This document shows, piece by piece, positions 34,678 through 44,183 of a stretch of DNA of 64,000 nucleotides. Made by a program: the position numbers and the translations under genes. The notes under the pieces are model-generated. The model was not told the DNA's origin. It did not search any database and saw only the letters and a list, made by a program, of their open reading frames with translations. The first letter of the stretch is position 1. Each line of letters begins with the position of its first letter. This stretch comes from CAVPTL01 sp963727235 (lineage in GTDB: Bacteria > Actinomycetota > Thermoleophilia > Gaiellales > JAICJC01), in assembly GCA_963727235.1 (NCBI GenBank), contig CAVSFZ010000014.1, forward strand, positions 62,001-126,000, read 5' to 3'.

Positions 34678-35652
34678 CGTTCGTGTGCGCTCCTCGACGC
34701 CGGCGAGTTCGCGCCACCAGTGGCAGGCGGCGAGACCCGCGTCGGTCTGGGAGAGCACCGGCTGCTCGGTGGTGCAGCGCGATTCGCGCAGCGCCGGGCA
34801 GCGGGTGTGGAACCGGCAGCCCGATGGAGGGCTGCGGGGACTCGGGATCTCTCCCTCGAGCGCCGAGCCGGCGACTCGGCGCGTGGGGTCGGGGAGCGGG
34901 ATCGCGCCGAGCAGTGCACGGGTGTACGGGTGGCGTGGCGTCTCGAACAGTGCATCCGCAGTCGAGAGCTCGACCACCTCCCCCAGGTACATAACCCCAA
35001 TCCGGTCGGCAACAGCACCGACCACGTTCAGGTCGTGGGTGATCAGAAGCATCGTCAACTCGCGGCCGTCGCTGAGGTCGGAGAGCAGGTTGAGCACTCC
35101 CGCTGCAGTCGAGACGTCGAGCCCGGCGGTCGGCTCGTCCGCGACCAGCACGGTCGGCTCGAGCGCCAGAGCGCGGGCGATGCCAACCCGGCGAGCTTGA
35201 CCGCCCGAAAGCTCGTGGGGGTATTTCTCAGCAATCTCCGGTGCGAGGCCGACCGTGTCGAGCAGCTCCTCGGCGGGCTTTCGCTCACGTTTCGCCACCC
35301 GGTGGATGGTGTACGGCTCGCACACGAGGAATCCGACGCGAAGGCGCGGGCTGAGGCTGGCATGCGGATCCTGGAAGATCACCTGCACCCGTCGGCGCAT
35401 CCGGCGCAACTCGCCGCCGCGGAGTCCCGACACGACGTGGCCCTCGACGCGCACCTCGCCCCCGACGGTTGGCTGAAGGCCCGCGATGGCTCGGGCCAAG
35501 GTGGTCTTGCCTGACCCCGACTCGCCCACCAGGCCGAGAATCTCGCCGTGGCCAACCTCGAGCGACACGCCGTTGACGGCCTGCATGGCCGCTTCTCCGT
35601 GGCCGAACTGCACGCGCACGTCACGGGCCTCGATCGCCGGTTCGCTCCTCAC
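34663..35652 (-). CDS. Dipeptide/oligopeptide-type ABC transporter ATPase (DppF/OppF position)
   Basis: The ~329-residue ATPase has Walker A GESGSGKTT, the Q loop with VIFQDPHASL, signature LSGGQARRVGIARAL, Walker B VLVADEPTAGLD and the His switch LITHD. The C-terminal oligopeptide-ABC domain shows GCRFHTRCP and CHWW cysteines. GTG 35652 overlaps the DppD-like stop by GTGA. It powers the importer made by the genes upstream. Its last codon and stop come from palindrome copy 6. Confidence 0.92.
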   Translation of the reverse strand: MRSEPAIEARDVRVQFGHGEAAMQAVNGVSLEVGHGEILGLVGESGSGKTTLARAIAGLQPTVGGEVRVEGHVVSGLRGGELRRMRRRVQVIFQDPHASLSPRLRVGFLVCEPYTIHRVAKRERKPAEELLDTVGLAPEIAEKYPHELSGGQARRVGIARALALEPTVLVADEPTAGLDVSTAAGVLNLLSDLSDGRELTMLLITHDLNVVGAVADRIGVMYLGEVVELSTADALFETPRHPYTRALLGAIPLPDPTRRVAGSALEGEIPSPRSPPSGCRFHTRCPALRESRCTTEQPVLSQTDAGLAACHWWRELAGVEERTRTRGGE

Positions 35653-36635
35653 GCGGCTCCCGCCGGTTGCTGCCAGCCACTCTCGGGATCCCTGGCGTGG
35701 CAGCGCACCACCGACGCTCCGTCGGTGACGGGAGATGGGTCGACCGTACGGCACACCGGCGCCGCCAACGGGCAGCGGTCGGCAAACGCACAGCCCACCG
35801 GCAGGTATGCCAGGCTGGGCACCCGTCCCGGGATGGTGGTCAGCCGCCGGTTGCGCTGCTCGTGCGTCGGCACGGCTCCCAGCAGCGCCTGGGCGTACGG
35901 GTGGCGGGCGTTGGCAAAGAATGCGTTCACATCCGCGGACTCGACCACGCGCCCCGCATACATGACGATCACGCGATCGACCAGCTGCGCAACCACTCCG
36001 ACGTTGTGGGTGACGAACATGATGGCGGTGCCACGCTCATCACGCAGCCCACGCAGCAGCTCGACGATCTGTGCCTCCAGGGTGACGTCGAGCGCCGAGG
36101 TGGGCTCGTCGGCCACCAGCATCGGCGGGCCGAGCAAAAGGGCTGTGGCGATCAGGATCCGCTGGCGCATCCCGCCCGAAAACTCGTGGGGGTAGCGCCC
36201 CAGACGGTCGGCGGCGTCAGGGATCCCCACTCGCTCGAGCATCGCCGCCATACGCACCTGGAGCCCGCGTTTGTCCCGCCCCCGGCGATCGGCGTGCGCG
36301 AGTACGGCGTCCGCCATCTGACGGCCGACGGTGAGCGTCGGGTTGAGGCTCTGTAACGGATCCTGGGGAATCAGCGCGACCCGGCGACCACGGATCTGGC
36401 GCAGCCCCTCGTCGTCGAGATTCACGAGGTCGGTGCCCTCCAAGAGCACGCTTCCGTTTCGCACCTCGGCGTTTGCGGGAAGCAGCCCGAGCGCAGCGTT
36501 GGCGAGCGTCGACTTGCCGCAACCCGACTCGCCGATGACCCCGACGATCTCACCGGAAGCGACCGAGACCGCAACGTCTCGGAGGGCGTGCAGCTCGAGG
36601 GGCGGTGCGTGGTAGACAACGTCGAGGCCGTCCAC
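35649..36635 (-). CDS. Dipeptide/oligopeptide-type ABC transporter ATPase (DppD/OppD position)
   Basis: The ~328-residue ATPase has Walker A GESGCGKST, IPQDPLQSLNP, signature FSGGMRQRILIA, Walker B MLVADEPTSALD and FVTHN, with the C-terminal GCAFADRCPLA motif. From GTG 36635 the start MDGLDVVYHAP is a few residues short of the family norm. In the same frame a CTG at 36659 would give STDTVLQ before it and would overlap the permease stop as CTGA, so the real start may be that rare codon. Confidence 0.9.
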   Translation of the reverse strand: MDGLDVVYHAPPLELHALRDVAVSVASGEIVGVIGESGCGKSTLANAALGLLPANAEVRNGSVLLEGTDLVNLDDEGLRQIRGRRVALIPQDPLQSLNPTLTVGRQMADAVLAHADRRGRDKRGLQVRMAAMLERVGIPDAADRLGRYPHEFSGGMRQRILIATALLLGPPMLVADEPTSALDVTLEAQIVELLRGLRDERGTAIMFVTHNVGVVAQLVDRVIVMYAGRVVESADVNAFFANARHPYAQALLGAVPTHEQRNRRLTTIPGRVPSLAYLPVGCAFADRCPLAAPVCRTVDPSPVTDGASVVRCHARDPESGWQQPAGAA

Positions 36636-36655
36636 CTGGAGGACAGTGTCGGTGC

Positions 36656-37573
36656 TCAGCGTTTCCTCCCCCGCCTGCCGAGCGGAAACTGAGTCCGCGA
36701 CACGCGCGGATCGAAGACATCGCGCAGCGTCTCACCGAGGAACGTGAAACCAAGTGTTACCACCACCAGCGCGGCGCACGGGACGATCAGCGGCCACGCG
36801 GAGTCGTACACGTTCAGGAAGCCCTCGTTCAGCATCACGCCCCAGTCGGCGGTCGGCGGCTGCACGCCCAGACCCAGAAACGAGAGGCCGGCGGCAACCG
36901 CGATCGCGCCTGGGATATCCATGGCGACGAGGATGAACAGAGGCGGCAGGACATTCGGCAGCACGTGCACCCCCAAGATCCGGGAGGTGCGGGCCCCCAA
37001 GGCCCGCTCGGCGTCCACGTACACATCGCTGCGGGCCGCCAACACCAACGCGCGGGTGACACGGAAATAGTTGGGGACAAAGGCGAGGCCGACCAGGATG
37101 ATCGTGTTGCGAGTGGATGGGCCGTACAGGGCGATCACGGCAAGCGCGAGCACGACCGCCGGGAATGCGAGTAGGGCGTCGGTGACGATGATCAGAGTCG
37201 AGTCGAGCAGCCGGCCGAACCACCCGGCGACCACGCCCAAGACGAGCCCGAGGACAAGCGCGATTCCCACCGCCGGCAGCGCGATCGAGAAGGCGACCCG
37301 GCACCCATAGATCAGACGCGAGAGCAGATCCCGGCCGAGGTCATCGGTGCCGAGCAGGTGGGAGCTCGAGGGGCCGGCGAAGCGGTGGGCGATGTCTTGC
37401 GCATTGGGTGAGTACGGTGTGATCAGCGGCGCGAACAGCACAGCGATGATCACCACCAGCGTAACGACGATCCCGAGCATTCCGGCCGGCCTGCGCGCTA
37501 CCTCCCGCACTCGGCGTCCCCGCTTGCTCGGAGTCGCCGCGACCGGGGCGGCTCGGCCCATGGCCACGCTCAT
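36656..37573 (-). CDS. ABC transporter permease (DppC type)
   Basis: The 305-residue protein has six predicted helices, the GTDDLGRDLLSRLIYGCR entry typical of DppC, and the EAA loop ERALGARTSRILGVHVLPNVLPPL. It forms the channel with the DppB-like partner encoded just upstream, with an ATGA overlap. The permeases should import whatever the lipoprotein at 40658 binds. Confidence 0.92.
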   Translation of the reverse strand: MSVAMGRAAPVAATPSKRGRRVREVARRPAGMLGIVVTLVVIIAVLFAPLITPYSPNAQDIAHRFAGPSSSHLLGTDDLGRDLLSRLIYGCRVAFSIALPAVGIALVLGLVLGVVAGWFGRLLDSTLIIVTDALLAFPAVVLALAVIALYGPSTRNTIILVGLAFVPNYFRVTRALVLAARSDVYVDAERALGARTSRILGVHVLPNVLPPLFILVAMDIPGAIAVAAGLSFLGLGVQPPTADWGVMLNEGFLNVYDSAWPLIVPCAALVVVTLGFTFLGETLRDVFDPRVSRTQFPLGRRGRKR

Positions 37574-38526
37574 CGCGAACCCGACCCGGTGAGGTCGATG
37601 CGCGGATCCAGGAACCGGTATGCCAGGTCGGCGAGCAGGTTCGAGAGAATGAAGAGCAGCGCGATCACAAACGCGCCTCCGCGCACGACGATGTAGTCAC
37701 GCTGGTCGATGGCCTCCAGCATCAGCCGCCCGAGGCCCGGACGGTTGAAGATGAACTCGACGATCACCGCCCCTCCGAAGAGGGTGCCGAGGGCGATGCC
37801 GAGCACGGCCACCACGGGGATCAAGGCGTTTCGCAGCGCGTATCGGTACAGGATCAGGCGATCCTTCAGCCCAAAAGCCCTGGCCGTGCGGATGTACGGC
37901 GCCGCGAGTTCCTCGAGCATGCTCGCCCGGACCAGCCGCGCCAGATACCCCACCCACCCGGCCGCCAGCGCGATCGCCGGCATCAGCAGATGCTCGAGGT
38001 ACCCCACGGGGTCACTTGCACTGCCGTCTCCGCTGGAGGGCAGCCAGCCAAGCCGAACCGAAAACAGCAGGACGAACAGCAGCGCCACCACGAACGGCGG
38101 AACGGACACCAGTGACACCGAAAAGAAGCCCAGCACCCGGTCGAGGACGCTCCCCGGCCGCGCCGCGGCCAACACCCCGAGTGGAACTCCCAGTGCGATC
38201 GCAAGGCCAAGGCTTGTGAGCGCCAGCACCGCCGTGCTGATCAGGGAGTCGCGCACGAGGTCCCAGACGGGAATGCCGTTGATGTAGTCGGTCCCGAGGT
38301 CGCCCTGGGCCGCATCGCGCATGAAGATCCACACCTGCTCGGGAACCGAGTCGTTCAGGTGCATGGCGACGCGCACCTGAGCGATCAGCTGGGGCGTGGC
38401 CCGCGGACCGAGCATGGCCCGCGCCGGCTCTCCCGGGGTGGACGCACTGAGCAATGCGAGCGCCGCCATCACAACGACGACCGTCAGAGCCGCGACCACC
38501 AACCGGCGGAGCAGGTACCGGCCCAC
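37570..38526 (-). CDS. ABC transporter permease (DppB type)
   Basis: From GTG 38526 the product is ~318 residues: VGRYLLRRLVVAALTVVVVMAALALL is the first helix, followed by the long periplasmic segment with LNDSVPEQVWIFMRDAAQGDLGTDYINGIPV and the EAA loop TARAFGLKDRLILYRYALRNALIPV. It has six helices. The start lies 4 bp after the alpha/beta hydrolase stop, so the hydrolases and the importer share one transcript. Confidence 0.92.
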   Translation of the reverse strand: MGRYLLRRLVVAALTVVVVMAALALLSASTPGEPARAMLGPRATPQLIAQVRVAMHLNDSVPEQVWIFMRDAAQGDLGTDYINGIPVWDLVRDSLISTAVLALTSLGLAIALGVPLGVLAAARPGSVLDRVLGFFSVSLVSVPPFVVALLFVLLFSVRLGWLPSSGDGSASDPVGYLEHLLMPAIALAAGWVGYLARLVRASMLEELAAPYIRTARAFGLKDRLILYRYALRNALIPVVAVLGIALGTLFGGAVIVEFIFNRPGLGRLMLEAIDQRDYIVVRGGAFVIALLFILSNLLADLAYRFLDPRIDLTGSGSR

Positions 38527-38530
38527 GGGG

Positions 38531-39349
38531 TCAGCCCGGAAGCGAGTCGATGATCCCGCGGATGGTGGCGTTCGCCTCGTCGGCCCGCATCGGCGACCAG
38601 AGCGAGCAGTGGCCGTGGCCCTCGAGCAGGTGGAACACACCGCTCGGGGCGAGGTCGGCGACCCGCTGGCCGTACTGAGGCGGCGCCTGCACGTCCTCGG
38701 CGAAGCCGACCACGTGCAACGGCACGGTGCAGTGCGGCAGCCGATCGATCACGTCGAACGTGTCGCAGGCGTCCCACTGGCCGATCAGCGACTTCTCGTT
38801 GTCGCCCTCGAAATTCGAGTACGACGCCTTCAGCACCTCCCAGGTCTCCTCATCGCCCAATTCGTCGGCTGGATGCAGCATCGCGGCATAGTGGCACACA
38901 CCCATGAGGCCGGTAAGTGAGCCGCCCTGCTTGCGATAGTCGATCTCGGCACGCATGTAGTCGTGCACCCAGCCCGTGCTCTTGCCGAGCGTGCCCATCG
39001 GAATCGCGAGCCGCACCAGGTCGGGACGGTCGAGCGCGAGCTGGGTCGCGGTCAGGGCGCCCATCGACTTGCCAACCACAATCACCGGAGGCTCGCACAC
39101 CTGTTCGATCAGGCTCGCTGCGTCCCGGGCGAAGTCCTCCATCGTCCACGGCAGATCCTGCGAGCATTCCGTCTGACCGACGCCCCGGTTGTGATAAACG
39201 GTGCTGCGGAAGTCGGCGAAGGACGGAAGCTGGTACTGAATCCAGGTGCGCTCCGGAACTCCACCCCCGCCGCAGATCCAGACGATGTCGGGTCCTTCAC
39301 CGGATTGGGCGTAGTGGGTGACGGTGTCGTCGGTTTTGATGGTGGGCAT
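38531..39349 (-). CDS. Alpha/beta hydrolase
   Basis: The 272-residue enzyme has the nucleophile elbow VVGKSMGA (Ser95), an acid in GFAEDVQAPP and a final His in EGHGHCSLW. WICGGGGVPERTW is the oxyanion-hole region. It resembles esterases and C-C or amide hydrolases. Its place between the M24-fold enzyme and the importer genes suggests it hydrolyses an intermediate of the imported substrate. Confidence 0.88.
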   Translation of the reverse strand: MPTIKTDDTVTHYAQSGEGPDIVWICGGGGVPERTWIQYQLPSFADFRSTVYHNRGVGQTECSQDLPWTMEDFARDAASLIEQVCEPPVIVVGKSMGALTATQLALDRPDLVRLAIPMGTLGKSTGWVHDYMRAEIDYRKQGGSLTGLMGVCHYAAMLHPADELGDEETWEVLKASYSNFEGDNEKSLIGQWDACDTFDVIDRLPHCTVPLHVVGFAEDVQAPPQYGQRVADLAPSGVFHLLEGHGHCSLWSPMRADEANATIRGIIDSLPG

Positions 39350-39363
39350 TTGCAGTCTCCTCG

Positions 39364-40581
39364 CTACCAGAACACTTGGGGGGTTGTGGTCAGAAGCTCA
39401 TTGCCGCCTTCGCGCACGATGAAGATGTCCTCGAAGCCGGCGGTGCCGACGCCGGGCTCGCTTATGAACGTCTCGGAGGTGAAGATCTGCCCCTCGTGAA
39501 ACGGCTGGTCAGCATCGAACAGGGTGTCACCTGACTCGGGCTCGAATGGTTTCGCCGGAATCAGCGGGCCGAGCCAGAACGTCGAAAGGCCGTGGCCGTA
39601 AATGCCAAGGTCGCTGCGATCGGTGGTGGCATCGATGATCGCCCCCACCTCGCGTGGGGTGCGGCCGGGCCTGACCTCCGCGGTGATGCGGTTGACGGTG
39701 GTGACCGCCTCTTCGATCAGCGCGCGCTGCGCCGCGTCGGGATCGAGTCCGCAAACCGACGTGCGCCCGGGATCGATCCAGTAGCCCTCCAGCACCGGCC
39801 CCACCACCCAGGCCCGGACGAACTCGCCCGGATCGGCGGCGTCGCGTGAGTAGCCGTATAGGGGGTAGTCCCATGCGGCGTGGTCACCACGGGGCCCCGT
39901 GTGGCACCCAAGTCGCTGAACCCCGCCGCCTGCCGCGATGATGATCTTGCCGGCGTCGGCGGCGGCGTCGCACTGGCGATGGCCGCGCACCAACCCGTTC
40001 ACGAACGCCGTCAGCGCCCGCGAGGAGATGTCACCGATCTCGCGGTAGAGCTCCTGTTCGCGTGCGCTCGCACGGCTCTGGAGCCGGTACATCAGATCCT
40101 CCTCCGGCACCCACTCGATGCCCGGCGAGCCGGCCAACAGCGGCCGATACATCTCGGCGGGAAGGAAGTCGTCGCCGACATACGCCACCGGGCCTTCGAT
40201 ACCGCGCTGGGTGAGGTCCGCAGCCAATCCGACGGCCAGGTTGTCGGGGTGGCTCACGATCTTCTCGATCGCGATGTGGCGGCGTTCGATCGACTCGAAC
40301 TCCGAGTAGTCGGCTCGGAGGACGTGCAGTTCAGGCTCGTTCCCGGCGTGCAGGACCAGTGCCGCGAATGCCTGGCCAACCCCGAATCCCGACTGCTCCT
40401 GGCCGATGTTGTGCGAGGCGTAGTTGGCCAGGTACCAGACGTTACCGGCACGGTCATAGCCCCCGCCCGTGCGCTGCCAGAGAACTGCGGTGTCATAGCC
40501 GCGGCTCTGCATCTCTGAGTACACGCCGGCCCAGCGAGCCTCGTACTCATCCTGCGGGAAGTACACGCGTTCCGCTCCCAT
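39364..40581 (-). CDS. M24 (creatinase/Xaa-Pro peptidase fold) hydrolase lacking a metal ligand
   Basis: The ~405-residue protein has the two-domain pita-bread layout. Catalytic-domain marks are VLEGYWIDPGRTSV, YGHGLSTFWLGP, SETFISEPGVG and FEDIFIVREGG. In metal-dependent members an Asp lies 11 residues before the Asp of WIDPGRT; here that position is Val (AWVVGP). Metal-free members such as creatinase and ectoine hydrolase lack full metal sites, so C-N hydrolysis of a small substrate is more likely than peptide cleavage. It heads the leftward operon, divergent from the binding-lipoprotein gene. Confidence 0.8.
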   Translation of the reverse strand: MGAERVYFPQDEYEARWAGVYSEMQSRGYDTAVLWQRTGGGYDRAGNVWYLANYASHNIGQEQSGFGVGQAFAALVLHAGNEPELHVLRADYSEFESIERRHIAIEKIVSHPDNLAVGLAADLTQRGIEGPVAYVGDDFLPAEMYRPLLAGSPGIEWVPEEDLMYRLQSRASAREQELYREIGDISSRALTAFVNGLVRGHRQCDAAADAGKIIIAAGGGVQRLGCHTGPRGDHAAWDYPLYGYSRDAADPGEFVRAWVVGPVLEGYWIDPGRTSVCGLDPDAAQRALIEEAVTTVNRITAEVRPGRTPREVGAIIDATTDRSDLGIYGHGLSTFWLGPLIPAKPFEPESGDTLFDADQPFHEGQIFTSETFISEPGVGTAGFEDIFIVREGGNELLTTTPQVFW

Positions 40582-40617
40582 CTCTGGCAATTCCGTGGCC
40601 GGTGGAGTATGACATAC

Positions 40618-40633
40618 TGCAAATCTCTTTGCA
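40618..40633. promoter_or_regulatory. IclR operator candidate
   Basis: TGCAAATCTCTTTGCA is a perfect inverted repeat (6-bp arms, 4-bp spacer) in the 76-bp space between the two divergent catabolic operons. Its size and AT content fit sites bound by IclR regulators, one of which is encoded at 42297. One site could control both directions. Confidence 0.6.
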
Positions 40634-40657
40634 CGATGCGAACCAGAGAGGTGTGAG

Positions 40658-42292
40658 ATGGAGCGAAGCGATGTTGAGCGCTCGTCTGTCCCAGGGCCTG
40701 CAGGGATCGATCGACGCGAGTTCGTTCTGCGCGGCGCCGCCCTCGGCGCACTGCTGACCGGCTCCTCGAGCCTACTCGCAGCGTGCGGCGGCGGCACCTC
40801 GCTGACGTCAGACGGATCGACCGGGGGCGGCGCGATCACGATCGGCGCCGACACCCCGACGAGCTTCGATCCGGCCTTTGCTCAGTACTACACCGACCTG
40901 ATGGTGGACGGTGCCGTGTACGAGGGGCTGATCACCTACAGGCCGGGCACGTACGACGTCGTCAAACAGCTGGCTGAGGTGTTCGAGCCGTCGGCCGACG
41001 GCAAGAGCTTTCACTTCGTGCTTAAGAAGGGCGTGCAGTTTCAGGGTGGCTACGGTGAGCTCACGACTGACGATGTCAAGTTCTCGTTCGAACGCATTGC
41101 GGGGATGACCAAGCCGGTGCTCCAGACGGCCTACGTGGCCGACTGGGCGCCTCAGCTCAAGGAAGTGCAGATCGCGAGTAAGTACGAGGGCAGGATCGTG
41201 CTGAACAACGTGTTCGCTCCACTGATGCACACCACCCTTCCCACCCTGTCGGGCCTGATCGTGTCCAAGAAGGCGGTGCTGGAGCGTGGCAAGCAGTTCG
41301 GCGCCCACCCGATCGGGTCCGGGCCGTACCAGGTGCAGTCGTTTACACCCAACCGCCAGGTGGTGTTGACGAAGTTCGCGAAGTGGAGCGGTGCAGCCAA
41401 GGGCTCCGCGGGCTACGACAAGATCACGATCACCGCCAACGCCGATCCGACGTTCGTCGACGCCGGGCTGCGCAGCGGCGATCTGGATGCTGCACTGATC
41501 GAGGGCTCGCAGCTGAAGCGGCTCAGCGCAGACGACTCGCTGAACGTAGCCAAGTTCACATCGCTCAGCTACGACTGGATCGGCATGAATGTCACCAACC
41601 CCTCGCTTTCCGACATCAACGTGCGCAAAGCGATCAGGCTGGCCATCGACGTGCCGGCAATCATCGAGGTGGCGTACGACGGCGCCTCTCCCCGAGCAAC
41701 CGCGGTGCTGCCGCCGACGATGGGCATCGGCTACTGGAAGGACGCCCCAGCGTACCGACGCGACGTCACTGCCGCGAAGGCGCTGATGCAGTCAGCCGGC
41801 GTCTCCAGCCTCGATCTGTCGCTGGTCGTGTCCAACTCGCCGAGCTACTTCAAAACCATCGCCGAACTGGTGCAGGCGAATCTCGCGGACATCGGCATCA
41901 AGGTGTCGATCGACGTCCAGGACGCCGCAACGTTTTACGCTCCCAACGCCGAGGCCCTCAAGAAACTCCAGCTGTTCGGCCTCGACTTTGCGTCGTTTCC
42001 GGACCCATTTTGGTCGATGCAGTGGTTCACCACCGCCCAGATCGGACCCGGTGGATACAACTGGATGAGCTGGAGCAGCAAGCAGTTCGACGAGCTCAAC
42101 GACCAGGCTGCAGCCGAGCTCGACGATGCCAAGCGCACCGAGCTCTACATCGAGATGCAGCGGATCTGGGACGAAAACGCCAACTCCGTGTGGCTCGCCT
42201 GGCCGGCCACGATCTGGGCCGCGGACACGTCTGTCACGATGGCCATCCGTCCAGACGGGCTGCCTGCGGTTCAGGCCTTCGAGAGCGCCTAG
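40658..42292 (+). CDS. Family 5 ABC solute-binding lipoprotein with Tat-type signal
   Basis: The 544-residue protein begins with a twin-arginine motif (DRREFVLRGAALGALLTG) followed by a lipobox (LLAACGGG, Cys near residue 43), so it is exported folded and lipid-anchored. The body is a family 5 binding protein: DGKSFHFVLKKGVQFQGGYGELTTDDVKFSFERI, IGSGPYQVQSF, NVRKAIRLAID. It heads the rightward operon and is the natural partner of the importer encoded leftward. Candidate ligands are peptides or substituted amides. Confidence 0.9.
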   Translation: MERSDVERSSVPGPAGIDRREFVLRGAALGALLTGSSSLLAACGGGTSLTSDGSTGGGAITIGADTPTSFDPAFAQYYTDLMVDGAVYEGLITYRPGTYDVVKQLAEVFEPSADGKSFHFVLKKGVQFQGGYGELTTDDVKFSFERIAGMTKPVLQTAYVADWAPQLKEVQIASKYEGRIVLNNVFAPLMHTTLPTLSGLIVSKKAVLERGKQFGAHPIGSGPYQVQSFTPNRQVVLTKFAKWSGAAKGSAGYDKITITANADPTFVDAGLRSGDLDAALIEGSQLKRLSADDSLNVAKFTSLSYDWIGMNVTNPSLSDINVRKAIRLAIDVPAIIEVAYDGASPRATAVLPPTMGIGYWKDAPAYRRDVTAAKALMQSAGVSSLDLSLVVSNSPSYFKTIAELVQANLADIGIKVSIDVQDAATFYAPNAEALKKLQLFGLDFASFPDPFWSMQWFTTAQIGPGGYNWMSWSSKQFDELNDQAAAELDDAKRTELYIEMQRIWDENANSVWLAWPATIWAADTSVTMAIRPDGLPAVQAFESA

Positions 42293-42296
42293 TCAG

Positions 42297-43070
42297 ATGG
42301 CTCAGCACCCCCAGCCGAACTCACCTCCACCAATCCAGTCGCTGGATCGCGGAATCCGGTTGCTCGAGGTGATCGCCCGCAGCCCTCAACCGCTGACCAG
42401 CGTGGAGGTCGCAGATCGGGCCGAGATCAACCGCAGCACGGCATGGCGGTTGCTGGCCACGCTGGAGCAGAGCCGCCTCGTTGAGCGGGACGAGACCAAT
42501 CGCTATCAGGTCGGCATCGGGCTCTTCGGGATGGCTGCGGCGACTCGCTGGGATTCGGTCGCCCGGCGCGCGCGACCGATCCTGGAACGCCTCTGCTCGC
42601 AGGTCGACGCGACCGCCGCGGTGGCTGTGGTGGATGGCGGGGGATACGAGATCCTCGACCAGGTCGACGGAGCGTACTCGCTGTCCGTGCGCTGGATCGG
42701 TGCTCGGCTACCGCTCAGTTGCACATCGGTGGGGAAGCTGATCCTGGCATCGCTCGACGACCACGAACTCGAGCTCTTCCTCCGCCACCCCATCACTCCT
42801 CGCACACCCCTCACATTGGTCGACCCGGCAGATGTGCGCGCGGAGATCGAGGAGGTACGCCACACGGGAGTGGCCGCCTCGATCGGCGACTACGAGGTCG
42901 GGGTCAACGGGATCTCGGCCGCCGCTCATGACACCCATGGCCGGCCGGTGGCCTTCATCGCAATCACCGGCCCCGACGTCCGGCTGACCACCGCCAGCCT
43001 GCCCGAGGTCGCACCGCTCGTCCTCGAAGCTGCGTCCGAGCTCGAGGCGGCCCTGGAGTTGAACCAATGA
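42297..43070 (+). CDS. IclR-family transcriptional regulator
   Basis: The 257-residue protein has an N-terminal winged helix (SLDRGIRLLEVIARSPQPLTSVEVADRAEINRSTAWRLLATLEQSRLV, residues ~14-60) and the C-terminal IclR effector domain (residues ~90-255; LPLSCTSVGKLILASL, then GVNGISAAAHDTHGRPVAFIAI). It lies 5 bp after the lipoprotein gene and should control both divergent operons through the site at 40618-40633 in response to the substrate. Confidence 0.9.
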   Translation: MAQHPQPNSPPPIQSLDRGIRLLEVIARSPQPLTSVEVADRAEINRSTAWRLLATLEQSRLVERDETNRYQVGIGLFGMAAATRWDSVARRARPILERLCSQVDATAAVAVVDGGGYEILDQVDGAYSLSVRWIGARLPLSCTSVGKLILASLDDHELELFLRHPITPRTPLTLVDPADVRAEIEEVRHTGVAASIGDYEVGVNGISAAAHDTHGRPVAFIAITGPDVRLTTASLPEVAPLVLEAASELEAALELNQ

Positions 43071-43094
43071 ACGGCAATCGCAAGGGGGCCAACG

Positions 43095-44183
43095 ATGCTG
43101 ATCGACTGTGACGTCCACGTGGGGTACGACAGCCTGCTCGACCTGCTCCCGTACCTCGACGGGCCGACCCGAGAGCTCGTCCAGCACTCTGGTACAAACG
43201 GTCTCGGCATGCCGAGCTATCCGTGGTACCACCCATCCGGCTGGCTGCGCAAGGATGCCTACGACCCTGCCGTGGTCGCTCAGGGCAAGCAGATTCCCGG
43301 TCAGACGCTCGACACCGTACGACGGCTGCTGCTCGATCCCTATGACGTCACATACGGCATTCTCACCGCCGATGAGGCCGCGGCGTTCTCGATCATCCCC
43401 AACGGGATTTTGGGGGCCAAGCTGGCCACCGCATACAACGACTGGCTGTTGGAGCACTGGCTGCAGGAAGACGCGCGGCTGCGGGGGCTGATCGTCGTCG
43501 CCGCGCAGAATCCCGAGGCCGCAGCCGCTGAGATCCGCCGTCACGCCGGGGACGATCGCTTCGTCGGCGTCTTTCTCCCCGGCGGTGCGCGAGTACCGTA
43601 CGGCAACGTGATCTATGACCCGATTTGGCGGGCAGCGTCGGAGTGCGGCTACCCGGTCGCCGTCCACACCCACTTCGACGGTGTGGGAATCAGCCCTCCG
43701 GTGACCTCAGCCGGGCATCCCGACACCTACACCGAGTACCACGTGTTGTGCGGCTCGGGGATGTACGGCCACTTCACGTCGGTGCTCCTGTCGGGCGTGT
43801 TCGAACGGTTCCCCGGATCGGCGATGGTCATGATCGAGGGGGGCATCGTGCCGTTTATCGGCTACCTGTGGCGGCTCGATACCGACTGGAAAGCCTGTCG
43901 AACCGAGGTGCCGTACTGCCGCAAGCTGCCATCGGAGTACGTCTGGGAGTCGGTGCGATTCACCACCCAGCCGCTGGAGACGCCGGCGGACGACGAGGCG
44001 CTGTGGCCTGTGATCAAGAACCTCCGGCCGGCGGAAACGATGATGTTTGCAAGTGACTATCCCCACTGGGACTTCGACGAGCCGGCCCACACGCTCAGGT
44101 TCCTGCCCGAGCACGTGCGCAACGCGGTGGCGTTCGAGAACGCCGCCAAGCTGTTTCGACTCTCGGCCCCGGTTGCCGCATGA
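43095..44183 (+). CDS. Amidohydrolase-related (Amidohydro_2) enzyme
   Basis: The 362-residue protein has the TIM-barrel metal motifs of the ACMSD/gamma-resorcylate decarboxylase group: MLIDCDVHVGYD at the N-terminus, PVAVHTHFDG in the middle and MMFASDYPHWDFDEP near the end. Members cleave C-N bonds or decarboxylate aromatic acids with a bound metal. It overlaps the Rieske ferredoxin gene by ATGA, so it acts in the same pathway. Confidence 0.88.
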   Translation: MLIDCDVHVGYDSLLDLLPYLDGPTRELVQHSGTNGLGMPSYPWYHPSGWLRKDAYDPAVVAQGKQIPGQTLDTVRRLLLDPYDVTYGILTADEAAAFSIIPNGILGAKLATAYNDWLLEHWLQEDARLRGLIVVAAQNPEAAAAEIRRHAGDDRFVGVFLPGGARVPYGNVIYDPIWRAASECGYPVAVHTHFDGVGISPPVTSAGHPDTYTEYHVLCGSGMYGHFTSVLLSGVFERFPGSAMVMIEGGIVPFIGYLWRLDTDWKACRTEVPYCRKLPSEYVWESVRFTTQPLETPADDEALWPVIKNLRPAETMMFASDYPHWDFDEPAHTLRFLPEHVRNAVAFENAAKLFRLSAPVAA

